From assembly GCA_036262035.1 (NCBI GenBank), contig DATAJS010000015.1, positions 1-64,000 of the forward strand: 64,000 nucleotides of DNA. Direction: 5' to 3'. Source of the DNA: Burkholderiales bacterium. Its GTDB lineage: Bacteria; Pseudomonadota; Gammaproteobacteria; Burkholderiales; SG8-41. The position numbers and the translations under genes are program-made. Positions 6,227 to 15,200 of the stretch are shown piece by piece; the stretch's first letter is position 1, and each line of letters begins with the position of its first letter. The notes below the pieces were generated by a model. That model did not search any database and was not told the origin of the DNA. It was given only the letters and a program-made list of their open reading frames with translations.

Positions 6227-7072
6227 ATGACCCCCGAATTCCGCCTCACGCAGGTCGCCGACGTTCATCTCGGCGCCGGCCAGGAGCATCACCTCGACAA
6301 CTGGATCAAGGTATCGCGCTGGATCGCACGCGAGCGCCCCGACCTCGTGGTCGCCAACGGCGACCTCATCATGGGCGATCCCGACGACGAGGCCGATTAC
6401 GCATTCGCCAGAGAGCAGATCGGCGCGCTGCCGGTGACGTGCCGCTTCCTGCCGGGCAATCACGACATCGGCGACAACGTGGTCTCGGGCAAGATGCCCA
6501 AGCGCGTGAACGACGTGAGGCGCGGGCGGTTCCTGGAGTATTTCGGCGAGGATCACTGGTCGTTCGAGCGCGCGGGCTGGGGCTTCGTCGGCCTGAATTC
6601 GCAGTTGATGGGCAGCGCCGGCCAGGCCGCCGAAGCCGAGCAGTGGACGTGGCTCGAGCGCGCGCTCGGCGAGTTGCGCCCGCGGCCCGTCGCGCTCTTC
6701 CTGCACAAGCCGCTGTTCCTCGATCACCCCGGCGAGCCGGATCACGAGGATGCGATGCTGCGCCAGTCCTGTCTCGACTCGGAAAGCCGTGCCCGTCTGC
6801 TCGCCTTATGCAGAACCTACGGCGTGCGCCTGGTGAGCACGGGACACAAGCACCAGACGCGCGCGTTCTCGCTCGACGGCATCTACTACCTGTGGGCGCC
6901 TTCGACGGCCTGCGTGAACGGGCCGCCGACGACGCTGCACTGGGGTGTGCGCGAAGTCGGCTTCGTCGATTATCGCTTCAGGCCGGACGGTTTCGACCAT
7001 CGCATCGTCGGCGCCGATTTCCTGTTCCGTCACGAGAACTACATCCGGAAGTACGGCTCGGGCGCGGAGTAA
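6227..7072 (+). CDS. Calcineurin-like metallophosphoesterase
   Basis: The 281-residue protein starts at ATG 6227 and has no signal peptide. The metal-binding blocks of the family appear in order: VADVHLG (DxH), NGDLIMG (GDxx), LPGNHDIG (GNHD), LFLHKP, and STGHKHQ (GHxH-like). These bind two metal ions for phosphoester hydrolysis. Size and spacing resemble the cyclic-nucleotide phosphodiesterase/CpdA-like group, but substrate is not determined. It is divergent from the Bug gene, whose start is 39 bases away, and convergent with the next Bug gene. Confidence 0.88.
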   Translation: MTPEFRLTQVADVHLGAGQEHHLDNWIKVSRWIARERPDLVVANGDLIMGDPDDEADYAFAREQIGALPVTCRFLPGNHDIGDNVVSGKMPKRVNDVRRGRFLEYFGEDHWSFERAGWGFVGLNSQLMGSAGQAAEAEQWTWLERALGELRPRPVALFLHKPLFLDHPGEPDHEDAMLRQSCLDSESRARLLALCRTYGVRLVSTGHKHQTRAFSLDGIYYLWAPSTACVNGPPTTLHWGVREVGFVDYRFRPDGFDHRIVGADFLFRHENYIRKYGSGAE

Positions 7073-7077
7073 CCGAT

Positions 7078-8049
7078 TCAATCCACCTTCGCGCCGGACG
7101 CCTGCACGATCTTCTGGTATTTGGTCATCTCCGCCTTGACGAACGCCGCGAACGCTTCGGGCGTATTCGGCATCGCCTCGGCGCCGAGTGTGGCGAGACG
7201 GTCCTTCATGACCGCAGTGTGAAGCGAACGCGCGATTTCGGCGTTCAACCGCATCACGATCTCGCGCGGCGTGCCGGCCGGCGCGAAGACGCCGAACCAC
7301 GTGCCGATATCGAAGCCGCGCAGGCCCGAGTCGCTGATCGTCGGCAGCTCCGGCAGGAACGGCGAGCGCTTGAGCGTCGTCACTGCGAGCGCGTGCACGC
7401 GTCCCGCCTTGATGCTGGGCAGTCCCGACGCGAGATTGTCGAACATCAGCGAGACGTGCCCGGCGAGCAGATCGGTTACCGCGGGCGCCGCGCCCTTGTA
7501 GGGGATGTGCGTCATGTCGACCCCGGCCATCGTCTTGAACAGCTCGCCCGCGAGATGGCCGGCGCTGCCGGTGCTGCCGGAGGCGAAGTTCAACTGGCCT
7601 TTGCGCGCTTTCGCCAGCGCGATCAGCTCGCGCACGTTCTTCGCCGGCACCGAGGGGTGGACGACCAGCACGTTGGGCACCGACGTCACCAGCGTCACCG
7701 GCGCGAAGTCCTTCACGGGATCGTACGGCAGGCTCTTGTAGAGCCAGACGTTGATCGCGTGCGTGCTGACTGCGCCCATCAGGATCGTGTAGCCGTCGGG
7801 CGGCGCTTTCGCGACGACGTCCGCACCGATGTTGCCGCCCGCGCCGGGTCGGTTGTCGACGAGCACCGGCTGCCCCCACGCCTTGTTCAGGTCCTGCCCG
7901 ATCGAGCGCGCGACGATGTCGAGCGGTCCGCCCGCGGGGAAAGGCACGACGAAGCGGACGGCCTTCGACGGGTACTGGGCGTAGGACGCCGCCGAAGAAG
8001 CCAATGCAATGACGACGAATACGCGGGGCAGGTTTCTCATCCAGCTCAT
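7078..8049 (-). CDS. Bug/TctC family periplasmic solute receptor
   Basis: The protein has 323 residues from ATG 8049, whose ATGA overlaps the stop of the upstream gene, indicating coupling. The signal peptide is MSWMRNLPRVFVVIALASSA with cleavage near SYAQ. Ligand-loop motifs are VLVDNRPGAGGNIGADVVAK, APPDGY, LPYDPVKDFAPV and HIPYKGAAPAV. It is full length and probably binds an organic acid; pairing with a decarboxylase-like gene is the only hint about substrate. Confidence 0.93.
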   Translation of the reverse strand: MSWMRNLPRVFVVIALASSAASYAQYPSKAVRFVVPFPAGGPLDIVARSIGQDLNKAWGQPVLVDNRPGAGGNIGADVVAKAPPDGYTILMGAVSTHAINVWLYKSLPYDPVKDFAPVTLVTSVPNVLVVHPSVPAKNVRELIALAKARKGQLNFASGSTGSAGHLAGELFKTMAGVDMTHIPYKGAAPAVTDLLAGHVSLMFDNLASGLPSIKAGRVHALAVTTLKRSPFLPELPTISDSGLRGFDIGTWFGVFAPAGTPREIVMRLNAEIARSLHTAVMKDRLATLGAEAMPNTPEAFAAFVKAEMTKYQKIVQASGAKVD

Positions 8050-8390
8050 ATCGGCAGCAAAGGTTCCTTGCGGTCCGCCGGCAGATCGGCGTCGAACGAA
8101 TTGACGACCAGCGCGAGCGACGCGTAGTTGCCGAGGAAGAGCGCGAGCTCGATCGCGCCGCGCTGTCCGAGCGTCTCCATCGCGAGCTCCTGGAGCTTCT
8201 TCGGGAGCGACGACTCGCCGCGCAGGAACCTGTTGAAGCCCATCAGGCGCTGGTGCGCGTGTGGCAGATGAAGCAGTAGCGAGCCGGGGCCGAAGCGCGG
8301 CACCGATCCCGCGGCTTTGACGATCTCGTCGTAAGCCCCGCGCTGGTTTTCGGGAACGCTCTCGCGGCTTGCCGGTGGAAGTCTTGCCAT
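8046..8390 (-). CDS. Carboxymuconolactone decarboxylase-like protein, internally deleted
   Basis: The protein has 114 residues from ATG 8390, with GGAG about 10 bases upstream. It begins MARLPPASRESVPENQRGAY and keeps the family blocks GPGSLLLH and SLPKKLQELAM, then jumps directly to QRGAIELALFLGNYASLALV and a normal C-terminus LPADRKEPLLPI. Relatives have about 180 residues; the missing segment would contain the Cys/His active-site helix that follows LAM. The join keeps frame, so a shortened, probably inactive AhpD-fold protein can be made. It is first in a two-gene unit with the Bug receptor. Confidence 0.7.
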   Translation of the reverse strand: MARLPPASRESVPENQRGAYDEIVKAAGSVPRFGPGSLLLHLPHAHQRLMGFNRFLRGESSLPKKLQELAMETLGQRGAIELALFLGNYASLALVVNSFDADLPADRKEPLLPI

Positions 8391-8458
8391 CGCCGTCTCC
8401 ATATATGCCGAGCCACGCGTAGCGTATAACATTCACCTCTCTGCCGGGGAGGTCGTCC

Positions 8459-9238
8459 ATGCGTGCGAATACGCTCAAACAGAAGCTCGAGGCGGGCAGG
8501 CCGGCTTTCGGCGTCATGCTCACGTTCCCCTCCGCGCCCGTCGTGGAGATGCTCGGCTACATGGGCTTCGACTGGATACTGCTCGACAACGAGCACGGCT
8601 CCATCACGGTCGACACCGCCGAGGACGTCATCCGCGCCGCCGAGCTGACCGGTATCGCGCCGGTCGTGCGGCCCGTCGTCAACAGGCCCGACTCGATCGC
8701 GCCCTTCCTTGATCGCGGCGCGTGGGGCGTGCAGGTGCCGCACGTCAACACGCGCGAAGAGGCCCAGGCCGCGGTCGACGCGTGCAAGTATTTTCCGGAC
8801 GGGCAGCGCGGGGCTTACAGCCGCGGCAGGCCCGCCCGTTACGGGATGAGCGGACCGACGCAGGAGTACTTCGCGCAGGCGAACGCGAACACGCTCGTCT
8901 GCCTGATGCTCGAAGAGGTGGTGGCGCTGCGCAACATCAGGGAGATCGCGAGCGTGAAAGGCGTCGACGTGCTCTTCATCGGCTCGGGCGATCTTTCGCA
9001 ATCGATGGGTTATCCGGGGCAGCAGTCGCATCCCGAAGTGCTGGCCGTGATGGAAGACGGCGTTAAGGCGATCCGCGAAGCGGGCGTGGTCGCCGGCGTG
9101 AGCTGCCCGGACGCGCTGATTCCGAAATTCCTGGGCCTGGGCGTTCGTTACTTCCACAGCAACGTCTCGAGCCTGCTGCAAAGCGCCGGCCAGTCGTATC
9201 TGAAGACCGTACGGCAAGCCGCGGAATCGAACCGATAG
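8459..9238 (+). CDS. HpcH/HpaI family aldolase
   Basis: The 259-residue protein starts at ATG 8459 after a GGGGAGG site. Family blocks are LLDNEHGSIT (catalytic His), RPVVNRPD (phosphate/pyruvate Arg), LMLEE (metal Glu) and FIGSGDLSQSMGYPGQQSHP (metal Asp). These class II pyruvate aldolases cleave 2-keto-4-hydroxy acids, such as 2,4-dihydroxyhept-2-enedioate, to pyruvate plus an aldehyde. It leads a same-strand group with the flavin oxidoreductase and VOC protein, suggesting an aromatic or dicarboxylate breakdown path. Confidence 0.9.
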   Translation: MRANTLKQKLEAGRPAFGVMLTFPSAPVVEMLGYMGFDWILLDNEHGSITVDTAEDVIRAAELTGIAPVVRPVVNRPDSIAPFLDRGAWGVQVPHVNTREEAQAAVDACKYFPDGQRGAYSRGRPARYGMSGPTQEYFAQANANTLVCLMLEEVVALRNIREIASVKGVDVLFIGSGDLSQSMGYPGQQSHPEVLAVMEDGVKAIREAGVVAGVSCPDALIPKFLGLGVRYFHSNVSSLLQSAGQSYLKTVRQAAESNR

Positions 9239-9254
9239 CCATCGGGGGACAGGC

Positions 9255-10292
9255 ATGGACTTCGGCATCTTCAATCTGATGGGATCGCGCGAGCCCGACA
9301 AGCCCGCGGCGCAGGTGTTCGGCGAGGTCGCCGAGCAGACGAGGCTCGCCGACGAGCTCGGCTACGGGATCGCCTGGTTCGCCGAGCACCATTTCTCGAA
9401 TTACTGCCTGTGCGCATCGCCTCTGATGATGGTGGCGCACTGCGCCTCGGTCACGCGCAGGATCCGGCTCGGCACGGCGGTGGTCGTGCTGCCGCTCTAC
9501 AACCCCGCTCGCCTCGCCGCCGAGATCGCGACCGTCGATGCGCTGTCGAACGGCCGGCTGATGCTCGGGATCGGCGCGGGTTATCAGCCGTACGAGTTCG
9601 AGCGCTTCGGGGTCGACCTCTCGCAGAACCTCGAGATGACCAACGAGTTCGCCGACATCCTCGATCTCGCGTTCAGCCGCGAGTTCTTCAGCTACGAAGG
9701 CAGGCACTACCGCATACCGGAGACGCACATCCCGGTGCGGCCGGTGCAGAAGCCGATCCCGATCTACGTCGCGGGACACGTGCAGCCGATGTTTCGCGCG
9801 GCGGCGCGGCACGGTTACCGCGTGCTCACGTCGGGGCGCGTCGACGGCATCCCGCTGCTCGAACAGCAGTACGCCGACATCGTCGCCGCGTTCGCCGCCG
9901 AGAACGTGCCGCTGTCGAAGGCGCACGTCACGCTGAACCGCTTCGCGCACATCACCAAGAGCCGCGACGAGGGCATGCGTTTTGCCGAGAACGCGCGTTA
10001 CCAGTCGCGGCTCGCCTCGAGCCTGAGGCGCCGCAAGGAAGTCATGCAGGGCACGTGGCTCGTCGACGTGCCTTTTCCGAACGAGCCGTCGCTCGAAACG
10101 ATCTACGACAACCTGCTCATCGGGGACGTCGAGACCGTCGCGGAAAAGCTCGTCGCGGAAATCCGCGCGGCGCACCCGGTGCACGTGTGCTTTTCGTTCA
10201 AGGTCGGCGACACGCCGCACAAGGACGCGATGCGGTCGATGGAGCTGATGATGCAGGAAGTCAAACCGAGAGTAGAGAGAGCGCTGGCTTAA
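9255..10292 (+). CDS. LLM-class (luciferase-like) flavin-dependent oxidoreductase
   Basis: The 345-residue protein begins MDFGIFNLMGSREPDKPAAQ with a GGGG-type site just upstream. AEHHFSNYCLC, RIRLGTAVVVLPLYNPARLA and DALSNGRLMLGIGAGYQPYE are the conserved TIM-barrel and F420/FMN-binding blocks of bacterial luciferase-like monooxygenases. It probably uses reduced FMN and oxygen to attack an aldehyde, ketone or related substrate. It follows the HpaI aldolase by 16 bases and precedes a VOC gene by 14 bases, so the three are one operon. Confidence 0.92.
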   Translation: MDFGIFNLMGSREPDKPAAQVFGEVAEQTRLADELGYGIAWFAEHHFSNYCLCASPLMMVAHCASVTRRIRLGTAVVVLPLYNPARLAAEIATVDALSNGRLMLGIGAGYQPYEFERFGVDLSQNLEMTNEFADILDLAFSREFFSYEGRHYRIPETHIPVRPVQKPIPIYVAGHVQPMFRAAARHGYRVLTSGRVDGIPLLEQQYADIVAAFAAENVPLSKAHVTLNRFAHITKSRDEGMRFAENARYQSRLASSLRRRKEVMQGTWLVDVPFPNEPSLETIYDNLLIGDVETVAEKLVAEIRAAHPVHVCFSFKVGDTPHKDAMRSMELMMQEVKPRVERALA

Positions 10293-10306
10293 ACGAGGAG
10301 ACGGTC

Positions 10307-10804
10307 ATGAGCTTCAGCATCAAACGCGTGGGGCATCTCGTGCTGCGGGCGAAAGACATGCAGCGCTCGCGGCGATTTTTCGAGCAGGTGCTGGGCTTGC
10401 CGGTCGTCGCGGTCAACGAGCGCGGCATGGTGTTCTTCAGCACCAACGTCAAAGACAACCACCACATGCTCGCGCTGATGCCGGCGCAGGAGGGCGCGGC
10501 GATGCCCACGCCCGACCAGGTCGGCATGCAGCACGTCTCGTTCGAGCTCGGCAGCTTCGCCGAGCTGCAGGACGCATGGCAGGCCCTCAAGAAACACGAG
10601 GTGACGATCGACCACACCGTCTATCACGGGATCACCAAGAGCATCTATTTCTTCGATCCCGACGGGAACCGGCTCGAGCTCTACTGCAACGTGCCGGAAG
10701 AGGAATATCGCAAATCGGCGCCGCAGCCGTACTCGAGATACGGTGCGATCGAGGACGAGCTCGAAGGCAGGGTCCCGCAGCGCGAGGGGACCGTCGCGCC
10801 CTAG
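10307..10804 (+). CDS. VOC family protein (possible ring-cleavage dioxygenase)
   Basis: The protein has 165 residues from ATG 10307, after GAGGAG. The motifs VGHLVLRAKDMQRSRRFFEQ, GMQHVSFELG and SIYFFDPDGNRLELYC give two VOC half-modules with His, His and Glu ligands. The DPDGNRLELY block is common in catechol 2,3-dioxygenase-like enzymes. Third gene of the aldolase/oxidoreductase operon. It resembles 4583-5062 in length and in its SIYF(Y/F)DPD motif, so the two may be paralogues. Confidence 0.88.
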   Translation: MSFSIKRVGHLVLRAKDMQRSRRFFEQVLGLPVVAVNERGMVFFSTNVKDNHHMLALMPAQEGAAMPTPDQVGMQHVSFELGSFAELQDAWQALKKHEVTIDHTVYHGITKSIYFFDPDGNRLELYCNVPEEEYRKSAPQPYSRYGAIEDELEGRVPQREGTVAP

Positions 10805-10889
10805 GACGCACCTGCTTCCAGAAAAATCAACCGCCGTTACGGAGGTGCTGCCACCCGACTGACCCGAAGCACATGACCGGGGAGGACCC

Positions 10890-11861
10890 ATGAGACCTCG
10901 CTACGTCATACTCGTCTCCGCACTGTTCTGTGCAACCGGCGCGCACGCGCAAGGCTGGTCGCCGCAACGCAACGTCGAGCTCGTCGTCGGGTTCGTCGCG
11001 GGCGGCGGCATGGACCGCACGGCCCGCAGCCTCGACCGCATCCTCGTTTCCCACAAGCTCGTGACATCGGGCGTCACCGTCATGAACAAACCGGGCGGAG
11101 GCAGCAACATCGCCTACACCTACACCAGCCAGCGCCCGGCAGACGGACACACCATCATGATCGGCGGCGGGACGCTGCTGACCAACCACATCATGGGGAC
11201 GAGCAAGCTGCACTACTCGGACTTCACGGTGATCGCGCTGCTCTTCAACGACTACCCCGTATTCGCGGTGAACGCAGCCTCCCCGATGCGCAACGGCAAA
11301 GACGTGATCGAGCGGCTGAAGGCGGACCCGCGATCGGTGACGACCGGTTACGCCGCGGTCGGCGGCGGCAATCACCTCTCCGCGGTCCTGCTCCACAAGG
11401 CGATCGGCGGCAGGACCGCGGATCTCAAAGGCGTCTCGTACAAAGGCGCCGCCGAAGCCATCACCAGTCTCCTCGGCGGTCACATCGATCTCACCGCGAC
11501 CTCGGCCGGCGGCGTGATGCCTCACGTGGCGGTGGGGAAGCTGCGGGTCGTCGCGGTGGCCGCGCCGCGGCGCCTCGGCGGCGCGCTCGCCGGCGTTCCG
11601 ACGTGGAAGGAACAGGGCGCCGACGTGGTGTACGGCCTCTGGCGCCTCGCGCTGGGTCCGAAAGGCATGGCGGCCGCGCAAACCGCCTTCTGGGAAGACA
11701 CGCTGCGCAAGGCGACGCAGACCCCCGAATGGAAGTCCGACATGGAGCAGAACTTCTGGTCGGACGAGTTCGTGGTCGGAGAGGAGTTCCGCAAGACCCT
11801 GGCGCAGGAATACGCCACGACCAGGGCCCTGTTCGTCGACCTCGGACTCGCCAGGCACTGA
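10890..11861 (+). CDS. Bug/TctC family receptor, divergent member
   Basis: The 323-residue protein starts at ATG 10890 after GGGGAGGA, with signal peptide MRPRYVILVSALFCATGAHA. The overall Bug layout is kept (VELVVGFVAGGGMDRTARSL, MNKPGGGSNIAYTY, VSYKGAAEAITSLLGGHIDL), but DNRPGAGG is replaced by MNKPGGG and PPDGY by RPADGH. It belongs to the less common branch of the family and may bind a different ligand from its neighbours. It lies 50 bases before a second Bug gene, so one message may encode two receptors. Confidence 0.88.
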   Translation: MRPRYVILVSALFCATGAHAQGWSPQRNVELVVGFVAGGGMDRTARSLDRILVSHKLVTSGVTVMNKPGGGSNIAYTYTSQRPADGHTIMIGGGTLLTNHIMGTSKLHYSDFTVIALLFNDYPVFAVNAASPMRNGKDVIERLKADPRSVTTGYAAVGGGNHLSAVLLHKAIGGRTADLKGVSYKGAAEAITSLLGGHIDLTATSAGGVMPHVAVGKLRVVAVAAPRRLGGALAGVPTWKEQGADVVYGLWRLALGPKGMAAAQTAFWEDTLRKATQTPEWKSDMEQNFWSDEFVVGEEFRKTLAQEYATTRALFVDLGLARH

Positions 11862-11911
11862 CGCGAGAGACCGCCGATGTGATTCGTGCAAGCCCAACGC
11901 CGGAGGGTCAC

Positions 11912-12892
11912 ATGAACACTACGTTGCTTCGGACGCTCGTATTGCTCGCCGCATCGCTCGCAGGCAATACTGCGTGGAGCCAGGCTTATCCCACCAAATC
12001 GGTGAGGCTCATCATCGGCGGGCTGCCGGGCACGGCGCCCGACATCATCGCCCGCGTCATGCAGCCGCACGTTTCCGAATCGCTGGCGCAGCCGCTCGTC
12101 ATCGACAACCGGGGCGGCGGAGCGGGCGTCCTCGCCGGGCAGATCACCGTCACCGCGCCTGCCGACGGCTACACCGCGCTCCTCACGGGCGGCGGCGGGA
12201 TGAGCATCGTTCCGTTCCTCACGAAAAAGCGCCCTTACGATCCCGTCCGGGATTTCACGCCGATCACGCTCGTCACCATCGCGCCGATGGTGTTCGCGTG
12301 CCACCCGGCGCTGCCCGCCAAATCGGTCCAGGACCTGATCGCGCTCGCGAAGGCCAGACCCAAGGAGCTGCTGTTCGCCTCGCCGGGCGTCGGTTCCATC
12401 CATCACCTCGCGATCGAGATGTTCAATCGCGCCGCGGGCGTCGGCATGGTGCACGTGCCCTACCGCGGCGGGCCGCCGGCGGTGATGGACGCGATCGGCG
12501 GCCGGGTGCAACTGGTGGTGACGACGGTCATCCCGTCCCAGCCGCACGTGAAGGCCGGCAGGCTGCGGCCGCTCGGCGTCACCAGCCTGAAGCGCGTGAA
12601 CGTATATCCCGAAGTTCCGACGGTGTCGGAATCGGGCCTGCAGGGATTCGAGGCGCTGCAGTGGTTCGCGATGTTCGCGCCGCGGGCTACGCCGGCGGCG
12701 ATCAGGGAGAGGCTCTTCAGCGAAGTCCGCAAAGCGGTGGAGATCCCGAGCGTCGCATCGGCGCTCGCCGAGCAGGGGCAGGACCTCGCGGTCAACGGGC
12801 CGCAGGCGCTCGCGGAGTTTCAACGCACCGAGATCGCGAAGTGGCATAAGATCATCGTGCACCTGCGCGAGTCCGGCATCGTCCTGGAGTGA
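11912..12892 (+). CDS. Bug/TctC family periplasmic solute receptor
   Basis: The 326-residue protein starts at ATG 11912 after CGGAGGG. Signal peptide MNTTLLRTLVLLAASLAGNT, cleavage near WSQA. It contains LVIDNRGGGAGVLAGQITV, APADGY, RPYDPVRDFTPI and HVPYRGGPPAVMDAI. The binding loops are glycine-rich variants (DNRGGGAG, PADGY). It is followed within 20 bases by a TauD-type dioxygenase, suggesting uptake and oxidation of the same compound. Confidence 0.92.
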   Translation: MNTTLLRTLVLLAASLAGNTAWSQAYPTKSVRLIIGGLPGTAPDIIARVMQPHVSESLAQPLVIDNRGGGAGVLAGQITVTAPADGYTALLTGGGGMSIVPFLTKKRPYDPVRDFTPITLVTIAPMVFACHPALPAKSVQDLIALAKARPKELLFASPGVGSIHHLAIEMFNRAAGVGMVHVPYRGGPPAVMDAIGGRVQLVVTTVIPSQPHVKAGRLRPLGVTSLKRVNVYPEVPTVSESGLQGFEALQWFAMFAPRATPAAIRERLFSEVRKAVEIPSVASALAEQGQDLAVNGPQALAEFQRTEIAKWHKIIVHLRESGIVLE

Positions 12893-12911
12893 CAGACAGC
12901 GAGAGGCCCTC

Positions 12912-13757
12912 ATGGATTACCAGCTCACACCGCTCACCAACCACGGCATCGGCGCGGAGATCCGCGGACTGGACCTGCGAGAGCCCGTCGACGACGAGAC
13001 GCGCAAGGCGCTCAACGCCGAGCTCGCGAAGCACCATGTGCTCTGTTTTCGCGACCAGAAGCTCAGCGCGGCGCAGTTCGCGCATGCGGGCGAGATCTTC
13101 GGCGAGCTCATGTCCCATCATCACAAGGACGTGCGCGCCGAAGGCCATGGGGAGGTGTACGAGGTGCGCAACGTGCAGGTCGCGCCGGGCAAGTACCGCA
13201 TCAACGGCGGGAGCTTCCACACCGACCATTCGAACCACCCGATCCCGCCCAAGGCGACCGCGCTGCATCCGGTGTCGCTGCCGAGCTACGGCGGCGACAC
13301 CCAGTTCGTGGACATGCACGCCGCTTACGACGATCTACCGGAAGCCACGAAGCATCGCATCGAGGGCCGCACGGCGCTCCACGTGTTCGAGAGCAAGTTC
13401 AGCACGCGCAAGCTCAAGCCCCTCGACGAGCAAGGGCGCGCCGCCTTACCGCCGCCCAGCCGACACCCGCTCGTGCGCGTGCATCCGGAGAACGGCCGCA
13501 AGGCGCTCTACATCAATCCGGTGCGCATCGAAGCGATCGACGGCATGACCGAGCCCGAAGTCGTCGCCCTCGTTCAGGAGCTGACGGCGCACGCGACGCA
13601 GAAGAAATACGAGTACCGCCACCAGTGGCGCTACGGCGACCTGGTGATCTGGGACAACCGCAGCGTCATGCACCAGGCGAACGGCGATTACGACATGAGC
13701 GAGGTGCGCCACCTCCATCGCATCATGGTCAAGGGCGAGGCGGTGATCGCTGCGTGA
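12912..13757 (+). CDS. TauD/TfdA family Fe(II)/2-oxoglutarate dioxygenase
   Basis: The 281-residue protein starts at ATG 12912 after GAGAGG. The iron triad is visible: GSFHTDHS supplies the HxD pair (about residues 102-104) and SVMHQANGDYD the distal His, while RHLHRIM carries the 2-oxoglutarate Arg. Relatives hydroxylate taurine, alkyl sulfates or aryloxyalkanoates to release sulfite or cleave ethers. The adjacent Bug receptor suggests a carboxylated or sulfonated substrate taken up from outside, but the exact one is not inferable. Confidence 0.92.
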   Translation: MDYQLTPLTNHGIGAEIRGLDLREPVDDETRKALNAELAKHHVLCFRDQKLSAAQFAHAGEIFGELMSHHHKDVRAEGHGEVYEVRNVQVAPGKYRINGGSFHTDHSNHPIPPKATALHPVSLPSYGGDTQFVDMHAAYDDLPEATKHRIEGRTALHVFESKFSTRKLKPLDEQGRAALPPPSRHPLVRVHPENGRKALYINPVRIEAIDGMTEPEVVALVQELTAHATQKKYEYRHQWRYGDLVIWDNRSVMHQANGDYDMSEVRHLHRIMVKGEAVIAA

Positions 13758-13788
13758 AGGTCATCGCGAGTCGCGCCCTCAGCTAATC

Positions 13789-13917
13789 GTCATTCCCGCG
13801 AAGGCGGGAATCCATTTGCGAGACTCAAAAGTCAAAATGGATTCCGGATCGCGCTGGCGCGCGTCCGGAATGACGTGTTTGGATTCCGGATCGCGCCGTC
13901 GCGCGTCCGGAATGACG
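13789..13917. repeat. REP-like palindromic repeats (three units)
   Basis: GTCATTCCCGCGAAGGCGGG (hairpin) is followed by two tandem copies of TGGATTCCGGATCGCGC ... GCGCGTCCGGAATGACG in the opposite sense. The same family occurs at eight other intergenic sites in this window. It separates convergent genes and may also act as a weak bidirectional terminator. Confidence 0.85.
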
Positions 13918-13931
13918 ATTTACGGGAACGT

Positions 13932-15068
13932 TCAGGAATTGATCTTGTAAAGCCTCGCCGCGTTGTCGACGAGCACCTGCCGGCGCTCGTTGTCGGGAAC
14001 GTCTTCGAAGCAACGCGCGATCGCCCGGCGGCTTTCCGGCCACGTCGAGGTGCTCTGCGGGAAGTTCGTGCTCCACAGCATGTTGGCGACGCCGATGTGC
14101 TCGCGCGTCTTCGGTCCGGTCGAATCGAACCATCCCACGAACGCGCACTGCCTCTTGAAAAGCTCCGAGGGCGTGTGCTTGTAACCTTCGGTGTGCAGGC
14201 GCTGGCGCTCGAACTGGTGATCGGCGAGCTCGAGCTCGTAAGCGCCCCACGCCAGCGAGGTCTCGGCGAACACGACCTTCAGCTTCGGGAAGCGGTCGAG
14301 GATGCGCGAGAACAGGAAGTTCGCGACCACCAGCACCGTGCTGACCGGGCGCGTGATCGCCTGCATCGCGGAGGCGATCTGCGGCGAGAATCCGGCATAC
14401 GGCGGAAACTCGATCTTGCGCGATGCGCCCGCGTGGAAGCACACCGGCACGTCGAGATCCTGGCACGCCGCCCACACCGGATCCCAGGCGGGCTCGTTGA
14501 TGTGCGGCACCTCGCGCAGCATCATCGGCACCGAAGGCATGACGACGCCGCGGTGACCTTTCGCGACCGCGCGCCTGATCTCGGCGACCGTCGCATCGAT
14601 CGGCGCCAGCGGCACGATGCATTGCGGAATGAATCGCGGGCTCGCGGACGCCCATTCGTCGATCAGGAAGTCGTTGTAGGCCTGGACGCACGCGAGCTCG
14701 AGCGCCGGGTCTTCGATGCGGCCGAACGTCTCACCCGCGCGGCCCGCGACGGCGGGATAGAGCACCGAGCAGTCGACGCCGTCGACGTCCATCGCCTTCA
14801 GGCGTTCGGCGGGGTTGAACGCGACGGGCGGAACGTCTTCCCAGCGCTGCGGCTCGCGCGCGCGGTCGGGCATCGCGGCGCCGGCGAGCGCCACGCCTTC
14901 GAGCTCGACCGGCTGGCCGTCGACCAGCCAGCGCTCGTTGCCGTCGCTCCCGCGCTCGAGGTGCGGAATGCGATCGCCCCATGTCGACTTGGACATGCGG
15001 CGGGTCCAGACCTCCGGATGCTCCTGAACGTGATCGTCGGCGCTGATGAATCCGTATTGGAGTCCCAT
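13932..15068 (-). CDS. Amidohydrolase 2 family metal-dependent hydrolase/decarboxylase
   Basis: The 378-residue protein starts at ATG 15068. ISADDHVQE near the N-terminus occupies the HxH position of the TIM-barrel amidohydrolase-2 (ACMSD/LigW-like) group. Further blocks are GVDCSVLYP, CFHAGA (metal His), FAETSLAWG and LWSTNFPQSTSTWPES (metal Asp position replaced by N, as in NFP). Relatives decarboxylate or hydrolyse aromatic and cyclic acids. A close paralogue lies upstream on the same strand, with a dispersed repeat between them. The Asp-to-Asn change at the last metal site may alter activity. Confidence 0.87.
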   Translation of the reverse strand: MGLQYGFISADDHVQEHPEVWTRRMSKSTWGDRIPHLERGSDGNERWLVDGQPVELEGVALAGAAMPDRAREPQRWEDVPPVAFNPAERLKAMDVDGVDCSVLYPAVAGRAGETFGRIEDPALELACVQAYNDFLIDEWASASPRFIPQCIVPLAPIDATVAEIRRAVAKGHRGVVMPSVPMMLREVPHINEPAWDPVWAACQDLDVPVCFHAGASRKIEFPPYAGFSPQIASAMQAITRPVSTVLVVANFLFSRILDRFPKLKVVFAETSLAWGAYELELADHQFERQRLHTEGYKHTPSELFKRQCAFVGWFDSTGPKTREHIGVANMLWSTNFPQSTSTWPESRRAIARCFEDVPDNERRQVLVDNAARLYKINS

Positions 15069-15104
15069 GTCGGCTGTATCTCCTGTGGCGGCTCTGGGAA
15101 GCGG

Positions 15105-15190
15105 GTCATTGCGAGGAGCGACGAAGCAATCCCGAAGCGTTGGAAGCGTGCGCCACGAGATCGCTTCGGCGCATCGCGCCTCGCGATGAC
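15105..15190. repeat. Dispersed repeat, CATTGCGAGGAGCG type
   Basis: GTCATTGCGAGGAGCGACGA is followed by AGCAATCCCGAAGC and, after an inner part, the inverted close GCCTCGCGATGAC. A second copy in opposite orientation is at 38551-38645. It fills the gap between the two amidohydrolase genes. Confidence 0.75.
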
Positions 15191-15200
15191 CGCGATGTTC

